A stretch of 49,440 nt of DNA from Verrucomicrobiota bacterium (GTDB lineage Bacteria; Verrucomicrobiota; Verrucomicrobiia; Chthoniobacterales; UBA10450): NCBI GenBank assembly GCA_003219005.1, contig QHPG01000177.1, positions 1-49,440 on the forward strand, written 5' to 3'. How positions within the stretch are numbered: the stretch's first letter is position 1; each line of letters starts with the position of its first letter. Below are positions 8,091 to 17,614 of the stretch, piece by piece. The notes below the pieces were generated by a model. It saw only the letters and a program-made list of their open reading frames with translations. It did not search any database and was not told the origin of the DNA. The translations under genes were made by a program, and so were the position numbers.

Positions 8091-9189
8091 TCGCGCGCAC
8101 TATCCGATTTACAAATTTCTCTTCGGCGCGTTCGCGTTTGTGCTCGGCGCAGCGGTCGGCTCGTTTTTAAACGTCTGCATTTATCGCTGGCCTGTTGATC
8201 TCTCGATTAACAAGCCGCGTCGTTCTTTCTGCCCGAACTGCAAGCAGCCAATTCCATGGCACCAGAATTTGCCGTTGATCAGCTGGCTCTTCCTTCGCGG
8301 TCGCTGCGCAAATTGCGGTGCCAAAATTTCGTTCCGCTATTTCGCCGTGGAACTGGTTACCGCGCTCCTTTTCTTCGCGATCTGGCAAAGGTTCCCGTGG
8401 CAGGTCGCGATCGCGTACTGGATTTTTGTTTCTTTGCTTGTCATAGGAACATTCATCGATTTTGAGCATTTCATTATTCCAGACCGGGTAACAATCGGTG
8501 GCGTAATCGCCGGCGTCGTTTGCAGTGTTGTTGTACCGGCTTTGATGGGCACCGATTCGCGATTCGCGGCCGGTCTTCGCGCTGTTCTCGCCGCCGCGCT
8601 TGGTTACGTGATCCTTTTGATTGTTCTGGAAGTGGGCAAAATTGCCTTTGGAAGAAAACGGATTCGATTTGATGCGCCGACGCCGTTCACGTGGAAAAAG
8701 CGCGGGGATGATGCCGATTTCGCGGTGGGCACAGAAGAAAGTCTGTGGAGCGATTATTTTGCCCGCGAAAAAGACCGGCTGTTACTCCGCTGCGACGAGG
8801 CCCGGATCGATCACCAAGAGTATGGAGATGTGACCCTGGACTTTCGCTACGATCGTGTCACGGCCGAGGGCCACGTACTGATGCTCGATGACGTGACGCA
8901 CATCTCAGGCGTGGCTCGTGAAGTGGTCATTCCTCGCGAGGCAATGGGACGCGGTGACTTGAAATTTCTCGCGGCGATCGGTGCGTTTCTCGGATGGCGC
9001 GCGGTGTTGTTCAGTCTCTTTGCAGGATCCCTTCTCGGGTCCGTCATCGGACTGATCACGCTCGTCGCAGGGAAACGCGTCTGGTCAGCCAAGCTACCTT
9101 TCGGGCCTTATCTGGCCTTTGGCGCAGTGGGTTGGATGTTTTTTGGCGAGACTTTTCTGCGCTGGTATGGAACGCTGCTGAATCCGTAG
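8080..9189 (+). CDS. Prepilin peptidase (A24 family) with large insertion between the catalytic Asp motifs
   Basis: GSFLNVCIYRWP, CPNCKQPIPWHQNLPLISWLFLRGRCANCG, IDFEHFIIPD and GRGDLKFLAAIGAFLGW. TTG start overlapping the tatC end. Confidence 0.9.
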   Translation: MPANRAHYPIYKFLFGAFAFVLGAAVGSFLNVCIYRWPVDLSINKPRRSFCPNCKQPIPWHQNLPLISWLFLRGRCANCGAKISFRYFAVELVTALLFFAIWQRFPWQVAIAYWIFVSLLVIGTFIDFEHFIIPDRVTIGGVIAGVVCSVVVPALMGTDSRFAAGLRAVLAAALGYVILLIVLEVGKIAFGRKRIRFDAPTPFTWKKRGDDADFAVGTEESLWSDYFAREKDRLLLRCDEARIDHQEYGDVTLDFRYDRVTAEGHVLMLDDVTHISGVAREVVIPREAMGRGDLKFLAAIGAFLGWRAVLFSLFAGSLLGSVIGLITLVAGKRVWSAKLPFGPYLAFGAVGWMFFGETFLRWYGTLLNP

Positions 9190-9217
9190 TTCCAACGGCG
9201 CACCCGGCGGTCGCGCC

Positions 9218-10759
9218 CTACCCCGCTTCTGTTGCAGCCGCAGAAACCTGACCTGCCGAAACGGTTGTTCGCCGGCGCAACATCAACCCGATGTTAATCA
9301 CTTCGCACTTCCACCAGCGTCGCAGTCCGCGTGAAATTTGTTTGCGAATCCGTGTATCCGGAACGAATCCATCGTAGAGCTCGCGCCAGCCGGCGTTTCT
9401 CTTTCCATAGTAGCCAGTCGCCCACCGGCGATTCGCCAACGCAACGAGACGTCGGCCATAAAAACGCATCGCGTTCCGAGCGAATCTGCCGCCAATGCCT
9501 GTGAAGGGCAGGTTCAGAAATGCACATTCCGGATCGCGATAAACTGCGCGGACCAAACCGAGATAATAACTGCTTACATCGAGCAGGAGCGCAGCCGACA
9601 TCAAATCGGCGTCGCCCATGTAATAGTATTTGTCCTTGTAGAGACTTTCGAACCAGTACCGATACGTGATCGGATATTGCTGGTTGTAATGACGAAGCCG
9701 CTCCGTCACATCTTCGCCTGCTAAACTGCGCGCCAGTAAATCGGCAACGTAATAGGACGTGTAAGAACAAGCATCTAATCCGGGACTGTAAAGCGGATCG
9801 ATAAAACCGGCGGCGTCGCCCACTGTGGCCCAGCCGTCACCGCAAACTTTTTCGCTGTGATATGGCAACATCGACAAAGCGTGCACGTCGCCTTCGATCA
9901 CGCGTGCCACTCCAAAAATTTCGCGACCAACCGGGTTGCTGAGAATGTGGTCGTGCAGGCGTTGCCCCAGGCTCCGTCCTTCTGGCAATTTGAAAATGCG
10001 GCTGTCGTAAACGATGCCGGCGCTCACGTCACCGCCGTGCAATGGAATGATCCAGAGCCACCAGCCGCGGCCGAAGAGATGATTGGTGGCCCATTCACGC
10101 GCAGTGCGGCAATCATTAGCATAATCTGGAAAACGTTGTCGCCATTCGTAGCTGTCCCACTCCTTCACGTCAGTGAATCGCGCCCAGACAGCGTTGATGG
10201 GGTGCTCGGTGTTCGGACGGAGATGTCCGAGTTTTCGCGCGAACATGGTCGCGCGCCCTGTGGCATCGATGACCCAACGCGCGCGGACAGTGCGTTCGCC
10301 GCCATCGAGAACGGTGCTGACCTTTTGGCCGTTGCCATTATTTAGCTCGAGGTTTGTTACCTTTGCCGGACGCCAGAGATCGCAGCCCGCTTGCACTGCC
10401 AGATCGAGGATGTGCGAGTCGAGTTTTGCCCGGTCCACTTGAAAGCTCGGCAACCGGCTCTGATAACGTGTGCCGACCTCGACGCAATCGTCAAAGCGTT
10501 GATCGGGCCGGTTCGAGAACCACAAGCGCAATCCCTGTTTGGCCAGTTGATGATGGCCGAGATAATGGGTGAGACCCAAAATACGCGTCATGTAACAACT
10601 GCTCACTTCGGTGGTTGATTCCCCAACCTTGCGGTCGAACTCGGCTGTCTTTTCGATGATGAGGACGCATGCTTCGGGTCGTTTGCGTTTGAGCATGAGC
10701 GCCGTCGCCGCGCCGGAAAACGCGCCGCCGATGATCACGACATCGTAATCGAAATTCAT
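9218..10759 (-). CDS. FAD-dependent oxidoreductase, flavin-dependent halogenase-like
   Basis: VVIIGGAFSGAATALML (Rossmann), GESTTEVSS, WLWIIP (WxWxIP-like), VGDAAGFIDPLYSPGLDA. Start set at 10759 (MNFDYDVV). Confidence 0.78.
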   Translation of the reverse strand: MNFDYDVVIIGGAFSGAATALMLKRKRPEACVLIIEKTAEFDRKVGESTTEVSSCYMTRILGLTHYLGHHQLAKQGLRLWFSNRPDQRFDDCVEVGTRYQSRLPSFQVDRAKLDSHILDLAVQAGCDLWRPAKVTNLELNNGNGQKVSTVLDGGERTVRARWVIDATGRATMFARKLGHLRPNTEHPINAVWARFTDVKEWDSYEWRQRFPDYANDCRTAREWATNHLFGRGWWLWIIPLHGGDVSAGIVYDSRIFKLPEGRSLGQRLHDHILSNPVGREIFGVARVIEGDVHALSMLPYHSEKVCGDGWATVGDAAGFIDPLYSPGLDACSYTSYYVADLLARSLAGEDVTERLRHYNQQYPITYRYWFESLYKDKYYYMGDADLMSAALLLDVSSYYLGLVRAVYRDPECAFLNLPFTGIGGRFARNAMRFYGRRLVALANRRWATGYYGKRNAGWRELYDGFVPDTRIRKQISRGLRRWWKCEVINIGLMLRRRTTVSAGQVSAAATEAG

Positions 10760-10798
10760 CGCAGCAACAGGATGGATGCTGCAAGTGGGAAACGCAAA

Positions 10799-10892
10799 AA
10801 ATTTGGCCGCAGAGGTCGCTGAGTTCGCGGAGATAAATCCTTTGTTTTCTATCCTCTGCGTCCTCTGCGCTCTCAGCGGTAGAACGCGCGAT
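10799..10892. repeat. Intergenic inverted repeat (CGCAGAGG...CCTCTGCG type)
   Basis: CCGCAGAGGTCGCTGAGTTCGCGGAG ... CTCTGCGTCCTCTGCGCTCTCAGCGG. Confidence 0.6.
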
Positions 10893-10935
10893 GCAGCCAT
10901 TGCGAAGGCCGGTTGTGCGTTAGACGTTAGGCGCA

Positions 10936-12117
10936 ATGATCCTTACAAACGCGCGTTTGATTTTTCCCGATGGAATTCGCGACGGTCTCGAAGTTGTCGT
11001 GGAAAAAGGGAAAATTGCTGCCATTGACGAGCAGGTACGAGTGCGCAGCAAAGACGTCCTCGATCTTGACGGAAATTATCTCGCGCCTGGTTTTATCGAT
11101 CTTCACGTTCACGGCGCACTTGGCCGGGATACCATGGAAGCTTCAGCAGAAGCGTTTCGCTGCATTTGCGATTTCCATGCAAGCGGCGGCACCACTTCAC
11201 TTCTGCTTACCACGGCGACAGCGCCGTTAGATAAACTGGGTCAGGTCCTCAATGCGGTTCGAGATTGCATACGGCGGCGCGGTCGCCGCGGCGACTGGCG
11301 CCCTACCAGCCCGATTGCGGGCGTTCACATAGAAGGCCCGTTTATCTCAAAAGCAAGATGCGGAGCGCAACGCGCGGAATTTATTCAGGATCCGTCACCG
11401 GTCGATGTGCGGCAATTGCTCGAGCATGCGGATGTGATCAAACGCGTCACGATTGCGCCCGAACTGCCAGGAGCGCTCACGGCGATCGAAAATTTTCGCA
11501 CCCATGAAATCAGCGTGAGCGGTGGCCATAGCGATGCGTGGGACGAAGACGCGCGCGCCGCGTTCGAACATGGCATGCGCAGTGTCACGCACACATTTAA
11601 TTGCATGTCGAGCGCGCGCCGCCGCGGAGTCTATCGAGTCGGCGGGTTGCTTGAGTTCGCATTGAGCGAGCCGCAGATCAGTTGCGAATTGATCGCGGAC
11701 AGCCATCACGTCGCGCCGACTTTGATGAAGATGTTGTATCGCGCGAAAGGGCCGGGTGGAATTTGTCTTGTGACTGACGCAACCGCTGGCGCCGGGTTGC
11801 CGGATGGATCGCGATTTTCGCTCTTCGGCAATGATTGCATTGTTGAAGGCGGCGTTTGTTTGTTAGCTGACCGCTCCGCACTTGCCGGCAGCGCCGCGCG
11901 CATGATCGATCTCGTACGAACGATGGTGCGGTTGGTCGATATTCCATTGCATGAGGCGGTCGTAATGGCGACGCAGAATCCTGCGCAAGCAATCGGTCTC
12001 GAAGACAAAGGCAGATTAAAAATGGGCGCTGATGCCGACCTTGTTGTTCTTTCACCGGGGGTGGAGATCCTGCGTGTATTCACAGGCGGTGACGAGTTCG
12101 CCTCAGATCGACAATAA
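10936..12117 (+). CDS. nagA: N-acetylglucosamine-6-phosphate deacetylase
   Basis: GFIDLHVHGALGRDTM, GVHIEGPF, SGGHSDA, VTHTFNCMS, CLVTDATAGAGLPDG, ATQNPAQAIGLEDKGRLKMGADADLVVL. Confidence 0.92.
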   Translation: MILTNARLIFPDGIRDGLEVVVEKGKIAAIDEQVRVRSKDVLDLDGNYLAPGFIDLHVHGALGRDTMEASAEAFRCICDFHASGGTTSLLLTTATAPLDKLGQVLNAVRDCIRRRGRRGDWRPTSPIAGVHIEGPFISKARCGAQRAEFIQDPSPVDVRQLLEHADVIKRVTIAPELPGALTAIENFRTHEISVSGGHSDAWDEDARAAFEHGMRSVTHTFNCMSSARRRGVYRVGGLLEFALSEPQISCELIADSHHVAPTLMKMLYRAKGPGGICLVTDATAGAGLPDGSRFSLFGNDCIVEGGVCLLADRSALAGSAARMIDLVRTMVRLVDIPLHEAVVMATQNPAQAIGLEDKGRLKMGADADLVVLSPGVEILRVFTGGDEFASDRQ

Positions 12118-13048
12118 AAACTCCGCGATATCGAGCGCAGCTCGCGGCCGGCTGAGCTTGCTGATGTTCGCCGCCCATTCGCGCCATTGTTTTGCGTCAT
12201 TGGCGAACGCGCATTCGATTTGTGCGACGACTTCACTTGGTGAAAGCGCGATCACGCCGGAATTGCTTTCGACGATCAAACGAGCGTTGCCTTCCTCCTG
12301 ACCCGCAACCACGTGATTGATGATCATCGGACAACCGGCGGCGATCGTTTCCTGCACCGTCGCCCCACCGGCTTTGCCGATGAGCAAGTGGCTTTCGTGC
12401 AGCATCCTCGGGAGCTGGTCTGTCCATCCAACAATCTTTGTCGCGTGGCCATTTGTCGCCGACTCGATTGCCGGCCGGAGCTTATCAGCGTGGCCGATCG
12501 TCACCGTAAGATCGACATCAAGTTTTGCGAGCAACCCCGCCAGTTCCGGTGCGCCGCGCGTTGCAGCGTGGGTCATGTACAAAACGCGGGGCTTGGAATT
12601 TAATTGTCGATCGTTGGTGAAATCAGCAAATCTCGGGCTTACAGGAAATCCAAATATCTTGATTTTCTCCGGCACAACTCCCACCGATCGCAACACGGAT
12701 GCGCTCTGTTCGTTCGCAACGAGGAAATAATCAGCGGGGCTCCGGTACCACGTGGCGTTAATGGTGATCGAGTCCGTGACGACCACCACACATTTGCAGG
12801 ATCGCTGAGGCCCCAAAAGCTCCTGAAGCACATTCGCGTAGCCTGGGAAAGAGCAAACGACAATGTAGCGCCAGATAACTTCGGCGCACGAACTCATTGA
12901 TCGGTCCGTAAGCTTCGGCAAACAGATCCCGCAATTCTACGTCGGCTTGGTTCGGGGCGACGCGAGCGAGACCGTCGCGCACTCCTCGCGCGGCGCTGTT
13001 GTGGCCCTCTCCGAAGCCGGCCGTGAGGATCAATATTCGCTTGTTCAT
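12103..13048 (-). pseudogene. MGDG synthase/processive glycosyltransferase family, disrupted by internal deletion/frameshift
   Basis: N-terminal part in one frame (MNKRILILTAGFGEGHNSAARGV...AYGPINEFVRRSYLA, to about 12870). C-terminal part in another frame (IVVCSFPGYANVLQELLG...VVTDSITINATWYRSPADYFLVANE...GKAGGATVQETIAAGCPMIINHVVAGQEEGNA, from about 12864). Confidence 0.8.
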
Positions 13049-13074
13049 CGATCTTCAGCCGAGACGAATGAGCC

Positions 13075-13160
13075 TGTCATGTTGAGCGAAGCGAAACATC
13101 TCTGACTATTCTATTCGTTTGAGAAATAATCTGAGATTCTTAGCTCCGCTCAGAATGACA
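13075..13160. repeat. Dispersed palindromic intergenic repeat, family A copy 2
   Basis: TGTCATGTTGAGCGAAGCGAAACATCTCTGA ... GAGATTCTTAGCTCCGCTCAGAATGACA. Confidence 0.85.
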
Positions 13161-13258
13161 ATTGTGAGATGGATTTCAGGAAGGTTACTCGCGAAGGTCC
13201 TGCGACTGCGGGAGACTTTAATGGATATTTACGTGGGGCAAAGTAGACTCTGCCGGCG

Positions 13259-14152
13259 ATGAAATATCTCGGATTCATCTGGCGCGTTTTGCGCCGGCTG
13301 GTTTGGGAAACGACGACCGATAATACGACCGGCTTGGCCGCGCAGATGGCATATCTGCTTTTGTTCGCGCTGGCTCCGGGATCGCTCTTTCTCTGGCATC
13401 TCCTCGGCCTTTTCGGCACCGATCCGACCAAGTTGCATCGGATGTTTGATTTCTTGAAGAGCTTCATGCCGCCGGACCGGAAAGTGCAGGAGATTCTGGA
13501 TTCTGCGATGGCCAATGTGGTGGTGACAGGTTCAAGCGGTCTGCTTGCGAATGCAGGCATCGTTCTCGGAATCTATTTTGGGACTGTCTTCATCGCGACG
13601 ATTTCACGAGCCTTGAGCCACACGTATGGAATGCGAGAAGATCCTCATTGGTGGTCGAAATACATCATCTCATTTTTCATGCTGTTTTGGTTTGGGATCG
13701 TGATCGTGATTTGTTTTAACGCCATCGTCTTCGGCGAAACGTTAGCTGGCATCGCGGAAGTAAATTTTCAACTGAACGTGCCGCTCCAGGAATGGGTGGC
13801 TTATCTCAGTTTACCGTCAACGTGGGTAGCGTTGATCGGGCTGGCGCTGGCGTTGTATCTTCTGACGCCGGAGAATTATCTCACAATACGACAAGCGCTT
13901 CCGGGAGCGACTTTCTTCGCGACTGGATGGATCGTCGCGACGAAACTTTTTCAGCTCTACGTCGCAAGATACGACCGCTACAACCCAACATACCTCGCGC
14001 TGGCGTCCATCGTCGTGCTCCTCACCTGGATGTATCTGACTTGTCTGCTGCTGTTGTTGGGCGGCAAATTGAACGCCATCCTTCGCCGGGAACGCGAAAG
14101 AATGCGCAGGGCTGCGCCTGTCGCGCCCGCACCCGCTGTGCGCGCCGCGTGA
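13259..14152 (+). CDS. YihY/BrkB family inner membrane protein
   Basis: TGLAAQMAYLLLFALAPGSLFL, multiple TM segments, AMANVVVTGSSGLLANAGIVLGIYFGTVFIATISRALSHTYG, IVVLLTWMYLTCLLLLLGGKLNA. Confidence 0.88.
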   Translation: MKYLGFIWRVLRRLVWETTTDNTTGLAAQMAYLLLFALAPGSLFLWHLLGLFGTDPTKLHRMFDFLKSFMPPDRKVQEILDSAMANVVVTGSSGLLANAGIVLGIYFGTVFIATISRALSHTYGMREDPHWWSKYIISFFMLFWFGIVIVICFNAIVFGETLAGIAEVNFQLNVPLQEWVAYLSLPSTWVALIGLALALYLLTPENYLTIRQALPGATFFATGWIVATKLFQLYVARYDRYNPTYLALASIVVLLTWMYLTCLLLLLGGKLNAILRRERERMRRAAPVAPAPAVRAA

Positions 14153-14191
14153 GTTTCTCGCTCAAGATTTAATCGCTCGGATTTCCTTCGC

Positions 14192-15457
14192 TTGATCGCG
14201 TCGCGGGCTCTGTTACTCTCCGTCGCAGTGGTGCGTTTTCGCATTTGGGCTGCACTCGCCGTCGGCGCAATCGTCGCAGGTCTCCTTTGCGCGCAAGTCA
14301 GTAACGAGCAAGAAAGCCGGCACGGTCAATCCAAGTCAGGCGAGGCAGACGCCACGCCCTCTCCGAAGCCCAAAAAATCTCCGAGCCCCGGCGCAAAGAA
14401 AGCAACCAGCAAATCAGCGAAGAAGCATCGAACGTCTGCGGCGCCAGAAAAAGCGCCCAAGGCCATTCCGCGAGCAAAGCTAGTCGGCGAAGAATCGGAA
14501 AAGCCAACGCAGGCTGAGAAAACACCAGCGCCGACGCCGCGCGAGACGCCCGAGCCGAGCGCTTCACCGAAATCAAAGCGGCACCACACGCCCACACCCA
14601 AACCGAAATCGGCGAAGAAGAAATCGCGCGAAAAAGAAACCGCACGCAAAACCAGGAAAACAACCAAACTGGCGCGGAAAGAAGAGGAAACACCGAAGCC
14701 AAGAAAAACGCCAACGCCTCGCGCAGAAGAGGAGGGCGCCGTTGCGCCGGAAAAGCCGACGCCGCCTCCACCGCGCTCGGTAGCCGTGCCGACTCCGGCG
14801 CCTTGCCCAACGCCAAAAATTCCGCGGACGGGGCCGGCGCAGCGCGCTCAGGTGTTGATCGAAAAGTCCGGTATCGAGGAAGACCAAGGCTTCGAGCCTC
14901 CGCCTTCGGCGCCACCGCGCAAATTCGGTTTCTGGCCGTGGAGTCGTCCAACCAACTACCGTTATCTCACGAGATCAGTCATCGATGCGATCCGACGCGC
15001 ACCAGTGAAGCGACGTCGCTGGCAATTCATTGTGGTGCACAACAGCGGCACGCGGCAGGGCAACGCGCGCGCTTTTGATTATTATCATCGGCACGTCCGC
15101 CGGATGCAGAATGGTCTTGCATACCACTTCGTGATTGGCAACGGAACATCCACCGGCAACGGCCAGATCGAAGTGGGCGATCGTTGGCGACGTCAGATCA
15201 ACGGCGGCCACGTGCACAGCGATTATTTGAACAACATTTCGCTCGGCATCTGTCTGGTAGGCGATTTTAATCGCGACCAGCCCACGCGCGCGCAGCTCGA
15301 CGCGTGCGAAGAACTCATTCGTTACCTGCGCGACCGTTGCGGCAAGACCGAGAGGGGCGCCATTCCTGTGAAGCCACACCGAGAAATAAATCCGCCACGC
15401 TGGCCTACCGATTGCCCGGGAGACGTTTTTCCCTATTCATGGTTCCGCAGGTTTTAG
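14192..15457 (+). CDS. N-acetylmuramoyl-L-alanine amidase/PGRP domain protein with long Lys/Pro/Thr/Ala-rich linker
   Basis: C-terminal FIVVHNSGT...GLAYHFVIGNGTSTGNGQIEVGDRW...ISLGICLVGDFN...VKPHREINPPRWPTDCPGDVFP. About 200 aa of PTPKPKSAKKKSREKE-type low complexity. TTG start. Confidence 0.82.
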   Translation: MIASRALLLSVAVVRFRIWAALAVGAIVAGLLCAQVSNEQESRHGQSKSGEADATPSPKPKKSPSPGAKKATSKSAKKHRTSAAPEKAPKAIPRAKLVGEESEKPTQAEKTPAPTPRETPEPSASPKSKRHHTPTPKPKSAKKKSREKETARKTRKTTKLARKEEETPKPRKTPTPRAEEEGAVAPEKPTPPPPRSVAVPTPAPCPTPKIPRTGPAQRAQVLIEKSGIEEDQGFEPPPSAPPRKFGFWPWSRPTNYRYLTRSVIDAIRRAPVKRRRWQFIVVHNSGTRQGNARAFDYYHRHVRRMQNGLAYHFVIGNGTSTGNGQIEVGDRWRRQINGGHVHSDYLNNISLGICLVGDFNRDQPTRAQLDACEELIRYLRDRCGKTERGAIPVKPHREINPPRWPTDCPGDVFPYSWFRRF

Positions 15458-15537
15458 CAGCGTGCGTACGGCTCTACTTCTGATGGATTCTTACAAAGAG
15501 GGCCGATTGCGTTTGAGCGTGCGATTCTCTTAAAAAG

Positions 15538-17001
15538 ATGACGAATGCTTTATGCAAAGAAATCGTCCGGTCCTGGGTATTGTTGTTTGTAATCGTGCTG
15601 TGCTTCGCGAAAGGCGGGTTTTCGGCGGCAGCGCAGGAACCTGCTCAGACGCAGCAGGGAGTTATCACGACGTTCGCGCCGACTGTCGAGAAGGTCGCGC
15701 CGAGCGTTGTAACAGTGTTCACCACTCAGACGGTGTCGCGCGGGCTGAGCGCGTTTCCGTTTTCCGATGACACGCTGCGCCAATTTTTCGGAGGACAATC
15801 TCCACAGAGGCAAGGCAAACAAACGCTGCAAGGCCTCGGCTCGGGGGTGATTGTTAGCCCGGACGGATACATACTCACCGCTAACCACGTCGTTTCAGGC
15901 GCGGATGAAATCATGGTTGGCCTCGGCATCGAGCTCCGCAAATACAAGGCCAAGAAAGTCGGTACCGATCCGGGCACGGACGTGGCGTTGCTTAAGATCG
16001 ACGAGAAGAATCTGCCCGCGATCACATTTGCCGACAGCGATAAAGCGCGTGCCGGCGACATTGTGCTCGCGATCGGCAACCCGTTTGGCCTGCGGCAAAC
16101 GGTCACCATGGGAATCATCAGCGCCGTTGGCCGCGGCGGAATAGGCATTGTTGATTACGAAAATTTCATCCAGACCGATGCGGCCATAAACATGGGCAAC
16201 TCCGGCGGCGCGCTCGTCGATACTGAGGGGCGATTGTTAGGCATCAACACGGCGATTTTCAGCCGAACCGGTGGAAACCAAGGCATCGGCTTCGCCATCC
16301 CCGCGAGTCTCGCGCGTGACGTGATGCAGAGCTTGCGCGAAAAAGGTCGCGTCGTGCGCGGGTACATTGGCGCGTCCGTGCAAACGCTCACGCCCGAGCT
16401 GGCCGACGCGATGAAATTCAAGGGGCAACCGACCGGTGGGCTCGTGGGCGAGGTCACGCCAAAAAGCCCCTCAGAGAAAGCCGGGATGAAGACTGGTGAC
16501 GTGATCACTGCCGTTAACGGAAAGAAAATCAGTGATGCGCGCGAGCTGCGTTTGATGATTGGCTCCATGGCGCCCGGGACAAAGGTGCAGATCGAAGTTA
16601 ATCGCGAAGGCCAGAGCAAAATCGTCAATGTCGAGCTTGCCGAAATGCCTGCTGGTGAAGCTGAGGAGGGAGCCGAGACGACTCCTGAAGAAAACGCTCA
16701 ACCTGAAAAGGCCACCGTGTTCGGCGGTGTCGCGGTTGCTGATTTAACCGATGACGTCCGCACCGCGCTCAATCTTTCAAAGGATATCAAAGGCGCCGTG
16801 ATTGCGGAAATTGACGCCGATTCGCCCGCCGGAAAAGCTGGGCTGCGCGAAGGTGACGTGATCCAGGAAGTCAACAAGCAGCCGGTCAGAAGCGCGAAAG
16901 ATCTCGTGGCCATCAGTAAAAAGTTGAAGCCTAACGAGAAGATTCTGATCCGCGTTTGGAGCCAGGGCCGTAGCGGATTCGTTGCGCTGGAACCGAAGTA
17001 A
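15538..17001 (+). CDS. degP: HtrA/DegP-type serine protease with two PDZ domains
   Basis: GSGVIVSPDGYILTANHVV, GTDVALLKID, INMGNSGGALVD triad motifs; two C-terminal PDZ modules. Confidence 0.94.
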   Translation: MTNALCKEIVRSWVLLFVIVLCFAKGGFSAAAQEPAQTQQGVITTFAPTVEKVAPSVVTVFTTQTVSRGLSAFPFSDDTLRQFFGGQSPQRQGKQTLQGLGSGVIVSPDGYILTANHVVSGADEIMVGLGIELRKYKAKKVGTDPGTDVALLKIDEKNLPAITFADSDKARAGDIVLAIGNPFGLRQTVTMGIISAVGRGGIGIVDYENFIQTDAAINMGNSGGALVDTEGRLLGINTAIFSRTGGNQGIGFAIPASLARDVMQSLREKGRVVRGYIGASVQTLTPELADAMKFKGQPTGGLVGEVTPKSPSEKAGMKTGDVITAVNGKKISDARELRLMIGSMAPGTKVQIEVNREGQSKIVNVELAEMPAGEAEEGAETTPEENAQPEKATVFGGVAVADLTDDVRTALNLSKDIKGAVIAEIDADSPAGKAGLREGDVIQEVNKQPVRSAKDLVAISKKLKPNEKILIRVWSQGRSGFVALEPK

Positions 17002-17057
17002 CGTCGTGACGCTGTCTGCGGCGGACTGGAGACCGTCGCTCCTCGCGACCGGTCACT

Positions 17058-17489
17058 TCAAATATCCAAAAGCACTCTCGCCTTCCAGCCGCTATTCTTT
17101 TTCTCGACGGAGAAATCATGGAGGGTGACCGCTTTCACGTCCGCGCGCTGTTGATGCCGCGCTTCGTCCAACGGTTCGCCGGCGGCTTCTGCTTTTAAAA
17201 AATATTTTTCGTTTCGCTGTTCGATCTGCACGGCGCGGACACGCAGCAGGAGACGCTCGGCGTCTTTGAAGTAAATCAGCTCCTGCAAAAAATCGAACAG
17301 CAACATGTCGATTTCGTTGTTCGAGAGTTCGATGTGTCGCGTTTCGCGCGGCTCGATGGCGTCGAGATTATCGATCATCACGTTCATTGTCGCGTCAGAG
17401 GCGTCGCTGAACAATTCCGGGAGATCGCGCCCGGTTGCTTCAAACGCAATGTCGGCGGTTCCGATTTCTTCGAGGTAATGGTAGGGCAT
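17058..17489 (-). CDS. Archease
   Basis: EEIGTADIAFEATGRDLPELFSDASDATMNVM...DMLLFDFLQELIYFKDAERLLLRVRAVQI...VKAVTLHDFSV. Confidence 0.9.
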   Translation of the reverse strand: MPYHYLEEIGTADIAFEATGRDLPELFSDASDATMNVMIDNLDAIEPRETRHIELSNNEIDMLLFDFLQELIYFKDAERLLLRVRAVQIEQRNEKYFLKAEAAGEPLDEARHQQRADVKAVTLHDFSVEKKNSGWKARVLLDI

Positions 17490-17537
17490 GAGGAGAATGA
17501 CGAATGAAGTAATGACGAATTAATGCCAAATGACGAA

Positions 17538-17589
17538 TTGTAGGGCGTCTGTGTTAGACGCCAGAGCGTTTCGCAGAAACGCCCTACAA
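17538..17589. repeat. Hairpin repeat family B copy 2
   Basis: TTGTAGGGCGTCTGTGTTAGACGCCAGAGCGTTTCGCAGAAACGCCCTACAA. Confidence 0.85.
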
Positions 17590-17614
17590 TCATTCATTCG
17601 CCGTTTGTGCTTCA

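Noticed and set aside
14298-14951. 217-aa reverse-strand ORF opposite the amidase linker
   Set aside because: Frame-open artefact of GC-rich Lys/Pro/Ala codons; no recognisable domain or start context.
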